The position numbers and the translations under genes were made by a program. A stretch of 64,000 nucleotides of DNA, taken from Anaerolineae bacterium (GTDB lineage Bacteria; Chloroflexota; Anaerolineae; Aggregatilineales; Phototrophicaceae). The stretch is from positions 103,118-167,117 of the forward strand of contig JAHDWN010000010.1 of assembly GCA_023382675.1 (NCBI GenBank). Direction: 5' to 3'. Position 1 is the stretch's first letter. Each line of letters begins with the position of its first letter. The notes under the pieces are model-generated. The model worked only from the letters and a program-made list of their open reading frames with translations. It did not search any database and was not told the DNA's origin. This document shows positions 57,734 to 64,000 of the stretch, piece after piece.

Positions 57734-59342
57734 AAGTCAGCAGGCGATCACCGCCAATTACATGCTGCTAATTCTGGTGGGCGCGGTTGTGGCGATTGTG
57801 CTTTACCGGGCGATCCCACGGCGGCACCGCTGGCGGGCGCGCCTGGCCGGTGTCACGGCGTTTGTTGTGCTCTTTGCAGGCGCGGCCCGCCAGGATTTGA
57901 AGTATCTCCCCGCAATGGTTGTGGCCGGTGCCGTCGTCGTCATGTGGATCAACCACTTTCGGCGCGCCGGGATCCGCCTTCCCCACTGGCTGATCATCAC
58001 GCTCCCCGCGCTGATCGTCAGACTGCCGGGGATGTTCGAACCGCTGTGGTATGACGAAACGTTTACAGCGGCGCTGGCCCGCCTTCCATTCGACCGCATG
58101 ACGATTGTCAATCTCTACGATGTACACCCGCCGCTGTGGTACCTGATCGAATGGATCAATGTGCGGATCTTCGGATCGTCAGAATTTGCGCTCAGGCTTC
58201 CCGCGCTCGCTTTCGGTATCCTGTCGTGCGTGCTGCTCTATAACCTGGCGCGCCGGTTCGTGCGCCCACGGGCGGCGCTGGGCGCTGGCATGATCATGGC
58301 GCTGTTGCCCGCCCAGATTTACTACAGCCATGAGGCGCGTGGGTATTCCTTGCTGGTGTGTGTCGTGCTCTACCTGATCACCGCCGCGCTGGATCGACGC
58401 TCACGCGATTTCGTGCTGTTGTCTTACGTTGTGCCTGCTGTGCATTCGCTAGGATTGATTTATGTCGGGCTGATCGGAGTCTGGGCGCTGCTGTCGGGCC
58501 GCCTCAAATGGCAAACCGTCATGCTGGGCGCGGGCGCGTCATTGCCCGGTGTGGCCCTGGCGCTGATTCAGGCGCGTGATGTTGCCGATGGCTTTTGGCT
58601 GCAGAACTTCTTATCGCCCGCCGCGCTGCTTGAACCGCTCTACCGCATGACGCTCTACTACACACAAGAGCCTTACATTCTTTTAGGGCTGGCCGTCGTC
58701 GTCGGTGTGACTGCCCTATCGTTGTACAGCAACCGCCGCCGCTGGCGTCGGGCTGATCATGCTCTCTTGCTGGTGATGCTGTTTGGCGTACCTGGCATGC
58801 TGGGCTTTATATCGTTCGCCTGGCGGAATGTCTATCTTGACCGGGCGATGCTGCCTGCCTTTTCGATGCTGCCTATCCTCTGGGCAATGCTGTTCAATCG
58901 CACGAACAAAGGCGAGCGTAACGCCGCCCGCTGGATCTTACTGCCGATGATTGCAGCCGTGGCGGTGATGCCAAAGACAATCCGTGAGGGCGGCACCACT
59001 CTGGCCGCTGCCTGTCGTGGCACCGACATGGCCTTTACTACATCGATCAGTATGGCATTCGTCACCAATTATTATGTCGCCCAGCCGATCGTATGGACAC
59101 ATGCGGGCGACACGAATCAATCCTTGCCGCCAGAGGCAATCGCCGCGCTGGGATGGCAGCGCGCCGATTTTGAAGATCTGCCGGGCGGCAGTGTCTGTGC
59201 CATCGACGGCCAAACGGTTCTAAGCCGCCAGGACGAACGGGATTATATGGCAGCGATCCGCGCTCAGGCTGATCATGTCGTGACTGTCGATGTCTATGAA
59301 GCCGGGTTTGTAAAGGCGTATATCTATGAGGGCAGCTCATGA
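57696..59342 (+). CDS. GT39-type membrane glycosyltransferase of the element
   Basis: A 548-residue protein with about 11-12 spans. The first large extracytoplasmic loop holds the acidic catalytic motif WYDETFTAALA, followed by DVHPPLWYLIEW, as in ArnT/PMT-like enzymes that use polyprenyl-phosphate sugars. A small soluble domain (about 435-548) faces outside. It should attach sugars to exported proteins; the Pro/Thr-rich stalk and surface proteins of the element are obvious targets. ATG at 57708 is another possible start. The stop overlaps the FtsK-like start (ATGA), tying glycosylation to the ATPase. Confidence 0.8.
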   Translation: MAIGMNSFLDAIRSQQAITANYMLLILVGAVVAIVLYRAIPRRHRWRARLAGVTAFVVLFAGAARQDLKYLPAMVVAGAVVVMWINHFRRAGIRLPHWLIITLPALIVRLPGMFEPLWYDETFTAALARLPFDRMTIVNLYDVHPPLWYLIEWINVRIFGSSEFALRLPALAFGILSCVLLYNLARRFVRPRAALGAGMIMALLPAQIYYSHEARGYSLLVCVVLYLITAALDRRSRDFVLLSYVVPAVHSLGLIYVGLIGVWALLSGRLKWQTVMLGAGASLPGVALALIQARDVADGFWLQNFLSPAALLEPLYRMTLYYTQEPYILLGLAVVVGVTALSLYSNRRRWRRADHALLLVMLFGVPGMLGFISFAWRNVYLDRAMLPAFSMLPILWAMLFNRTNKGERNAARWILLPMIAAVAVMPKTIREGGTTLAAACRGTDMAFTTSISMAFVTNYYVAQPIVWTHAGDTNQSLPPEAIAALGWQRADFEDLPGGSVCAIDGQTVLSRQDERDYMAAIRAQADHVVTVDVYEAGFVKAYIYEGSS

Positions 59343-61288
59343 CTGACCTAGCCCTCCCCCAGATCCCCGGCCAGAATGCGCCCGCGCCGCTCCAACTGCA
59401 GCATGTGGTCATTAGCCCGCGTAACATCGAACTGCAAAAGCGGGCCGCAGTCGCCAAACCCCTGGCGAAAGCTGAAAAGCGCCAGCGAGAAAAACGACTG
59501 AAACAGCTTGAACAGCTTCTACAGCACGAAAGCTATGACGAGCTGATCGCCGCCCGTGAGCAGATCGCCCAGATTGATCTTGACGCTGTAATCGAGCTGC
59601 AGGCCGCCGCCCGTGATGAGCTGGCAATCTTAGAAGACCTCACAGCGCGCGATAGCGTTGATCGTGGCGACGACATGCAGCCGCTGTTAGACATCCTGGC
59701 CGATTGCGCCGCCAAAATCGATCTGGCGAATGAGCAGCACAAGGTCAATGATGCGATTGCCCTCTTTGAAGAAAGACGGCTGATCGTTGATCGTCTGAGA
59801 GAACACTCGTTAGCCGTCAAACGTCAGGCCCAGCTCGATAAGCAAACTAAGCTCATGGCTCAGGAAGTCGATGACTACCGGGCGCTGATCATTGACCGCT
59901 GGACACGGCTCGGCTACTGCCATCGTTACCAGAAAGGCACACGGACGTATGTCGAGAAGGTCAGCTTCTCGGATGTGTTCATTACGCCCGACGCCATTTA
60001 CTACAAGATCAACACCAGCCGCAAAACCCTATTCGGCGGCTGGAAAACCTGTCTCCCCTACGGCGTCCGTGTGGGCGATCACCTCTTGAATGAAAGCACA
60101 TTGGTAGAGCTTTCGACCACATGCCAGCGCCAGGTGACTGGCCTTGTCAGTCCTACAGGCGCGTGGGTTGTCGTGCATCGTCTGGACACGATAGACGGCC
60201 TCATGAGCTATGTCACCTATCGGGCGATCATGCAGTATTACCCGACAGACCAACACGACAAGATCCCGATCCCCATTGGCGTGGGCATCTCGAAAACCAT
60301 GCAGTGGATCAACCTGAGCGAATTTCCGCACGGGCTGATCGCCGGTTATACCGGATCGGGCAAGAGCAACGCCGCCAACGTCGTGCTGTGTAGCATCATC
60401 AGCCGTCAATCGCCTCAGGATGTCAGGTTGTGCCTGATCGACCTCAAGGGCGGGCTGGAATTCGACTATTACGAGCAAGTGCCCCACGTCCACAAAATGG
60501 TCACTTCTATAGAAGCCGTGCGTGACACCCTGGCGGAAATAGAAGGGCTGATCGTTGAACGTTTCGAGATCATGCGCGGAATCGCCAAAAACGTTGATGT
60601 CTACAATGCCCGCTGCCCAGAGAACCGCCTACCGCGTGTTCTCATCTTCTTTGATGAAGTCGCTTCCATTATGGATCACGGGGAGACCACAAAAACGATC
60701 CTCGCCAGTATGCGCGAGATCTCGCGGCTGGGCCGCGCCGTGGGCGTGCATTTGTGGCTTGCGACCCAACGCCCGGACATCAAAGCGATTGAAGGCGCGA
60801 TCAAGGTCAATCTGGCCGTGCGCCTTTCCGGGCGTATGCCCAGTTCGTCAGACTCCATCACTGTGCTTGGTACGGGTGATGCGTCCAAGCTGGCCGCTGT
60901 GCCAGGGCGCATGGTGCTGCAGCTTGGCCCAGACCCGACGCCCGTACAAACGCCTCACATCGTTGATCAAGATGTGGAGGATGCCATTCTGCAGGCCATG
61001 ACCTGGCGAGCACCCGCCCCGCTGCCCATTCCAGAAGCAGCGCGCGTTATCCATCAGGAATGGACACCCGAAAGGATCGCACGACTGGCTATCACTCACT
61101 TGGATGGCAACATTTCAGCTCACGCCGTCTGGAATGAAACCAATGAAAGTCTCTCCCAGCGCCAGGCGCGTGAGCTTGTCGAAAAAGTATGGCAGCTTGC
61201 CGAGGAAGGGATAGAGATAGATGAAGTGACATACGTCTTGAAACGTGGCAAGGGCAAAAACCGCCGCCTCGTACCTTTGATTTCTTGA
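59339..61288 (+). CDS. FtsK/SpoIIIE-HerA-family ATPase of the element
   Basis: A 649-residue protein without membrane spans. Residues ~35-185 are a charged coiled coil. The motor domain has Walker A GYTGSGKSN (336-344), the FtsK-typical LCLIDLKGGLEFDYYEQ, Walker B RVLIFFDEVASI (D439, E440), the arginine-rich REISRLGRAVGVHLWLATQRPD, and KVNLAVRLSGR. A C-terminal ~100 residues (TPERIARLAITHLDG ...) may be a winged helix. Related motors pump double-stranded DNA (TraB of actinomycete ICEs, TcpA) or drive virion assembly (relatives of filamentous phage pI/Zot and PRD1-type packaging ATPases). Confidence 0.9.
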   Translation: MTDLALPQIPGQNAPAPLQLQHVVISPRNIELQKRAAVAKPLAKAEKRQREKRLKQLEQLLQHESYDELIAAREQIAQIDLDAVIELQAAARDELAILEDLTARDSVDRGDDMQPLLDILADCAAKIDLANEQHKVNDAIALFEERRLIVDRLREHSLAVKRQAQLDKQTKLMAQEVDDYRALIIDRWTRLGYCHRYQKGTRTYVEKVSFSDVFITPDAIYYKINTSRKTLFGGWKTCLPYGVRVGDHLLNESTLVELSTTCQRQVTGLVSPTGAWVVVHRLDTIDGLMSYVTYRAIMQYYPTDQHDKIPIPIGVGISKTMQWINLSEFPHGLIAGYTGSGKSNAANVVLCSIISRQSPQDVRLCLIDLKGGLEFDYYEQVPHVHKMVTSIEAVRDTLAEIEGLIVERFEIMRGIAKNVDVYNARCPENRLPRVLIFFDEVASIMDHGETTKTILASMREISRLGRAVGVHLWLATQRPDIKAIEGAIKVNLAVRLSGRMPSSSDSITVLGTGDASKLAAVPGRMVLQLGPDPTPVQTPHIVDQDVEDAILQAMTWRAPAPLPIPEAARVIHQEWTPERIARLAITHLDGNISAHAVWNETNESLSQRQARELVEKVWQLAEEGIEIDEVTYVLKRGKGKNRRLVPLIS

Positions 61289-61314
61289 TTTCTTGATTCT
61301 ATGAGGGTCTCTAT

Positions 61315-61815
61315 ATGCGTAAACAACCGCAAAATCAACTGCTAAATCAAAATCGGGCCATACTTGGCATCATGTTCATTGTGTTTGTTGCGTTTTGTGG
61401 CGTTTTGCCTGTCAGCGCCGAAACTGCCGAAAGGTGCGACTTTTCCGCCGCCGATTCGGTGTTGATCGACAATTTCCGCAGCGGCCAGGCATACAAAAGC
61501 ACGACATTGGCCGATCCTGACATCATGCGAGCGCCGGAAAGCTGGCAAGGCGCGTCATTCTGGCAAGGCTACGGATCGCCCGATCCGCTCGATAGCTTCT
61601 TAGACCTGAAACCGCTTTACACCGCGATCTACTATCGCCAGGATGGAGAGCGCCAGCGCCTGATCGGGATTGTGTGGGTGTCGCATTATGGGCCGGATAC
61701 CGTGCGGGCGCTGCTGTTAGATCCGCCGAATTTGCCTCACGGCTGCGCAGCGCTCGAAATGCCGCGCCAGGTTGCCGATGAATGGTTCAATTCTGCTTTT
61801 GAGGGGGGATCATGA
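61315..61815 (+). CDS. Exported protein of the element, 166 aa
   Basis: A signal peptide or anchor (AILGIMFIVFVAFCGVLPVSA, about 16-36) after a polar N-terminus, then a soluble alpha/beta domain with two Cys (C41 and C145-like in PHGCAALEMP) that may form a disulphide. GAGGG precedes the ATG. No family is recognised. It is co-transcribed with the ATPase (26-base gap). Confidence 0.65.
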   Translation: MRKQPQNQLLNQNRAILGIMFIVFVAFCGVLPVSAETAERCDFSAADSVLIDNFRSGQAYKSTTLADPDIMRAPESWQGASFWQGYGSPDPLDSFLDLKPLYTAIYYRQDGERQRLIGIVWVSHYGPDTVRALLLDPPNLPHGCAALEMPRQVADEWFNSAFEGGS

Positions 61816-62063
61816 GGCGATTGATCGTCTTTGCCGTGGTGTTGGCCGTCGCCAGTGCGCTTCTGATCGGCGTCGGGCTGGGCAGTAATGCCCCTGGCTT
61901 GCTGATCATGCCCTTGTGTATCACCGGGCCTGCATTTTTCATGATTCTGGGCGCGCTGATCAGCCGCGTAAGCCTCGATTACCAGCTCGTACCAAAATCC
62001 GCAGCTCACACCCCGCGCCAGCGCGCCCGCGCCGTCACTGGTGACGGCTACAGCGATGTCTAG
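61812..62063 (+). CDS. Two-span membrane protein, 83 aa
   Basis: Two hydrophobic helices (LIVFAVVLAVASALLIGVGL and LLIMPLCITGPAFFMILGAL) and a basic C-terminus (PRQRARAVTGDGYSDV). The start overlaps the gene before it by 4 bases (ATGA). It is the last gene of the element, 19 bases before the right attachment core. Confidence 0.65.
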   Translation: MRRLIVFAVVLAVASALLIGVGLGSNAPGLLIMPLCITGPAFFMILGALISRVSLDYQLVPKSAAHTPRQRARAVTGDGYSDV

Positions 62064-62082
62064 TGACTACAGAATCGCAAGC

Positions 62083-62106
62083 AAAGCGGCTTACAGGTTC
62101 GCTTAG
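62083..62106 (+). repeat. attR core: orphan copy of rnpB 3' end
   Basis: An exact copy of 40581-40604. No other part of RNase P RNA lies beside it, so it is the displaced original end of the gene or the element's own copy. The next bases (T, CACACC, A, AC) match the left side with two substitutions. With this copy the P1 helix would have a U-U mismatch at the step where the left copy gives U-G. Confidence 0.92.
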
Positions 62107-62168
62107 TCACACCAACTGAAAGCTCTGTAGACCAGGACTTTCACACATTTTGTACAGATAAAAAGTGC

Positions 62169-62747
62169 TCACACCAGCCCGGCCATCGCCCGCGCGAGCG
62201 CCAGCGTCGTCCGGCAGTCATCGATGGCTGTATGCTCCGCCACAACCGGAATGCTGTAATACTGCGCCGCCATTGACAGCTTTTGCCAACGGAATTTCCC
62301 GGTGTAGCGGTCGGCCTTGCCATAGACCTCGGCAAATGCTTCCATCGCGCACCACCAGCGGCTGAACTGCTTCCAGTCTGTCTTGGGCAGCCCGGCAGCT
62401 TCAGAGCTTTTGTGCATCATTTTGCGGTCGAATAAGGCGTTATAAGCGATCACGTCACGCCCGTCCAGCAGCGGCACAAGTCCGGGCACGACTTCGCTCC
62501 AACCGGGCGAATTCGCCACCATCGCGTTCGTGATCCCGTGAATTGCTGTTGCTGACGATGGAATACGTCCGATGGGCTTGACCAACGAGTCGATCAATAT
62601 TTCCCCCTGATTATCGATGATCGCGATCTGGCAGATCTCGCTGCCATGATCAATACCGGTCGTCTCTGTATCCAGGATCACGAATTCGCCACGCCGGATC
62701 ATCGTCTTGAAAGATTGCAGTTTGTAGCTTTCCATTGTTGCGCCCAT
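62169..62747 (-). CDS. DnaQ-like 3'-5' exonuclease (chromosomal, beside attR)
   Basis: A 192-residue DEDDh exonuclease: FVILDTETTG, NALFDRKMM, and HTAIDDC with the final His and Asp. It has the same length and domain as the element-encoded enzyme at 43408-43968 and shares several identical blocks (LPK-x-DWK, WWCAMEAFAE, SLVKPI/TLVKPI). It lies 62 bases outside the right attachment core. Such enzymes proofread or trim DNA ends; the partner polymerase is not in the window. Confidence 0.88.
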   Translation of the reverse strand: MGATMESYKLQSFKTMIRRGEFVILDTETTGIDHGSEICQIAIIDNQGEILIDSLVKPIGRIPSSATAIHGITNAMVANSPGWSEVVPGLVPLLDGRDVIAYNALFDRKMMHKSSEAAGLPKTDWKQFSRWWCAMEAFAEVYGKADRYTGKFRWQKLSMAAQYYSIPVVAEHTAIDDCRTTLALARAMAGLV

Positions 62748-62862
62748 TTTGTCGGGTGATCATCTATACGATTATCGTCCAGTGACTGATCATTTCAACT
62801 GTTTTGTCTTAGTTGGCTTAAGATTGAAGCAGTATATCGATAAATTTGGGCAGCCTACGATC

Positions 62863-63192
62863 ATGCAAAGTGAAAGCTTTCTCGATTGGGTTCAGATGCA
62901 CGAACGCGCCTGGGGCGAAGAATTTTATACGGGGCGGCCAGGCTTGCAGCAAATCATGGAGGCGCGCTGTGTCACCTTCTGGCGTCCGATGGACAAAGAC
63001 GACAAGCATCTCCGCTACAAGATCCGCCTCTATGATCGCCAGGCGGACATCGAACACGATCTGCTGCGCATTTTGTTACGGTCCCATCTCGACGCGCCCA
63101 GGGAAAAAATCGCGCGTATTTTCGTCAATCAGGAACCCTATCGCATAAAATCTGTGCGTATTACCCTGGAGAAGGTCGATCCCAGCACGTGA
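62863..63192 (+). CDS. Hypothetical protein, 109 aa
   Basis: A soluble alpha/beta protein: MQSESFLDWVQMHERAWGEEF, a strand CVTFWRPMD, then KIRLYDRQADIEHDLLRILLRSHL and RIKSVRITLEKVD. The frame extends upstream to a TTG at 62749, but the ATG at 62863 looks better. The stop overlaps the GTG of the RNA methyltransferase gene by 4 bases, so they are coupled. The function is unknown. Confidence 0.6.
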   Translation: MQSESFLDWVQMHERAWGEEFYTGRPGLQQIMEARCVTFWRPMDKDDKHLRYKIRLYDRQADIEHDLLRILLRSHLDAPREKIARIFVNQEPYRIKSVRITLEKVDPST

Positions 63193-64000
63193 ACGTACCG
63201 CAGCCAATCGAACTCGACCTGGACGCGCCAGCCTATGGCGGCAGCGCCATCGCTCGTCATCAAGGACGCGCGATCTTCGTACCCTATGGCGTTCCCGGCG
63301 AAACCGTCCGGGCACACATTGTCAGCGACAAAGGCAGCTACGCTTTTGCCGAAATCGATGCAGTTCTCGCGCCATCACCGGCGCGTGTCCTGCCGCCCTG
63401 TCCCTATTTTGGCGCGGGGCGCTGCGGCGGCTGCCATTACCAGCATATCGATTACACCGCCCAGCTTGCTTACAAGCAGCAGATCGTGGCCGAGCAGTCC
63501 GCACGCGTCGGCAAGCTGACGGATGCGCCCGTTCAGCCAACGCTGGCCGCGCCTGATCCCTGGCATTATCGCACCCACGCCACCTTTCGCGTCACAGCCA
63601 CAGGCAAGCTCGGCTACGTCATGACCGACGACCGCACCCTATTGCCGGTCGAAAGCTGCCATCTCTTGCATCCGGCGCTCGGCGCGCTGTTCGATGTCCT
63701 TCGCAATCATGATTTCACCGGTGCGGAGCAGGTGCGCCTGCAAGTCGGCAGCGATGACGATGAGCGGCTGGTCGCCATCAAACCGCGTCCGGGGCGTTAT
63801 GTCGATCTCGATCTTCCGGGAGATGCCAGTGTGGCGCTGCTCTTGTCAAATGACCGCGTACGCATTGTCCGGAGGAGTCCTGCCGTCCATTATTATCTGA
63901 TGGGGAAGTCATTCCAGGTCACAGCGGGCAGTTTCTTTCAGGTCAATCTTGCCCAGGCCGAGCGGTTGGTTGCCCTGACGCTGGATTTCATTCAGCCGCA
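63189..64000 (+). CDS. RlmD/TrmA-family RNA (uracil-5-)methyltransferase, N-terminal part
   Basis: It begins with GTG at 63189 and is open to the end of the window (270 codons). An N-terminal TRAM domain (about 5-60: IELDLDAPAYGGSAIARHQG ... PYGVPGETVRAHI) is followed by the iron-sulphur cysteines of the family (PPCPYFG, RCGGCHYQ) and the HYRTHATFRV / SCHLLHPAL segments. The final residues, GSFFQVN, belong to the conserved motif that touches the target base; the SAM-binding core lies outside. Members methylate a uracil of 23S rRNA or tRNA. The gene is missing from simple start-stop lists because its stop is beyond the window. Confidence 0.9.
   Translation, partial: MNVPQPIELDLDAPAYGGSAIARHQGRAIFVPYGVPGETVRAHIVSDKGSYAFAEIDAVLAPSPARVLPPCPYFGAGRCGGCHYQHIDYTAQLAYKQQIVAEQSARVGKLTDAPVQPTLAAPDPWHYRTHATFRVTATGKLGYVMTDDRTLLPVESCHLLHPALGALFDVLRNHDFTGAEQVRLQVGSDDDERLVAIKPRPGRYVDLDLPGDASVALLLSNDRVRIVRRSPAVHYYLMGKSFQVTAGSFFQVNLAQAERLVALTLDFIQP

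Larger units (their letters stand above)
40581..62106. mobile_element. 21.5-kb integrated element in the 3' end of rnpB
   Basis: The segment is bounded by two exact 24-bp copies of the rnpB 3' end (40581-40604 and 62083-62106). A tyrosine recombinase gene lies 26 bases inside the left copy. The interior carries a primase, a DUF3987-like protein, a DnaQ-like exonuclease, an XRE regulator at a divergent control region, an FtsK/HerA ATPase and a membrane-protein operon with coat-like small proteins. No capsid, portal, terminase, relaxase or type IV secretion ATPase was seen. Host-like genes resume directly outside both ends. The best reading is a temperate virus with a membrane-protein virion or an AICE-like conjugative element; the boundaries are firm, the class is not. 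Confidence 0.88.

Noticed and set aside
40581-62106. Tailed-phage (Caudoviricetes) prophage
   Set aside because: No terminase, portal, capsid, tape-measure or baseplate gene is present; the only tail-like domain sits in an exported, membrane-anchored protein.
40581-62106. Classical conjugative element with relaxase and type IV secretion
   Set aside because: No relaxase, VirB4 or VirD4 motif was found. An FtsK-driven (AICE-like) transfer remains possible and is kept as an alternative.
62070-62120. A second RNase P RNA gene at the right end
   Set aside because: Only the last ~34 bases of the RNA are present, with none of the conserved core, so it is an attachment-site copy.

Overview
The window is a bacterial chromosome segment of moderately high GC, most likely Chloroflexota. 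That assignment is an inference from gene content and style: a transaldolase-glucose-6-phosphate isomerase fusion, paired FtsH-like AAA+ proteases, many membrane glycosyltransferases of the GT39 type, a TgpA-like transglutaminase with a Pro/Thr-rich linker, and frequent GTG/TTG starts. No marker gene fixes the phylum. Genes are densely packed, with many 1-4 bp stop/start overlaps.

Host part, 1-40.6 kb. 1-5.7 kb: the end of a protoporphyrinogen-oxidase-like gene, a THEP1-type NTPase, a NUDIX hydrolase, a GNAT acetyltransferase, a TIM-barrel isomerase-like protein and an acyl-CoA-ligase-like enzyme. 5.85-14.2 kb: coaBC, then a long minus-strand cluster with a lipoprotein, two membrane AAA+/M41 proteases, an SRPBCC-like protein, a CoxE-like VWA protein and a thymidylate-kinase-like protein without a proper P-loop. 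14.5-18.9 kb: two GT39-like membrane glycosyltransferases and a Ser/Thr kinase-TIR-transmembrane fusion. 18.9-30.2 kb: exported coiled-coil/lectin-like and M23/propeller-like proteins, a histidine phosphatase, tsaD, a gene broken by one in-frame stop, a family-4 uracil-DNA glycosylase ending in a sliding-clamp motif, hydrolases, and an FmdB-like protein that has lost its zinc cysteines. 30.4-40.2 kb: tal-pgi and rpiB (pentose phosphate pathway), a flavin monooxygenase and the transglutaminase. The RNase P RNA gene (rnpB) lies at 40.24-40.61 kb.

The main discovery is a 21.5-kb integrated element, 40,581-62,106. A 24-bp sequence that is the 3' end of rnpB is repeated exactly at both ends. A tyrosine recombinase gene lies directly inside the left copy. 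The element carries a replication module (CHC2/TOPRIM primase, a DUF3987-like protein, a DnaQ-like exonuclease, TGACAC repeats), a divergent XRE-type control region, and an FtsK/HerA-family ATPase. It also carries a long, translationally coupled operon made almost wholly of membrane proteins. These are a signal-peptide/collar-domain/membrane-anchor protein, three tiny hydrophobic proteins (39, 47 and 59 aa), a 1063-aa PKD protein with a multi-span C-terminus, a 501-aa exported protein, and a Pro/Thr-rich membrane-anchored stalk. The 59-aa protein has an acidic N-terminus, one membrane span and a basic C-terminus, and it has the best ribosome binding site of the structural operon. A hairpin separates it from the large surface genes. 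This arrangement recalls the coat region of filamentous phages (small coat genes, major coat gene, hairpin, adsorption gene). I see no tailed-phage capsid, portal or terminase and no relaxase. My leading inference is an undescribed temperate virus with a membrane-protein-based (filamentous or vesicle-like) virion. A conjugative AICE-like element with a surface apparatus is the main alternative.

Right of the element, 62.1-64 kb: a chromosomal DnaQ-like exonuclease that is a close paralogue of the one inside the element, an unknown protein, and the start of an RlmD/TrmA-family RNA methyltransferase that runs off the window. No tRNA genes, CRISPR arrays or insertion sequences were seen, and no gene-free stretch exceeds 300 bases.
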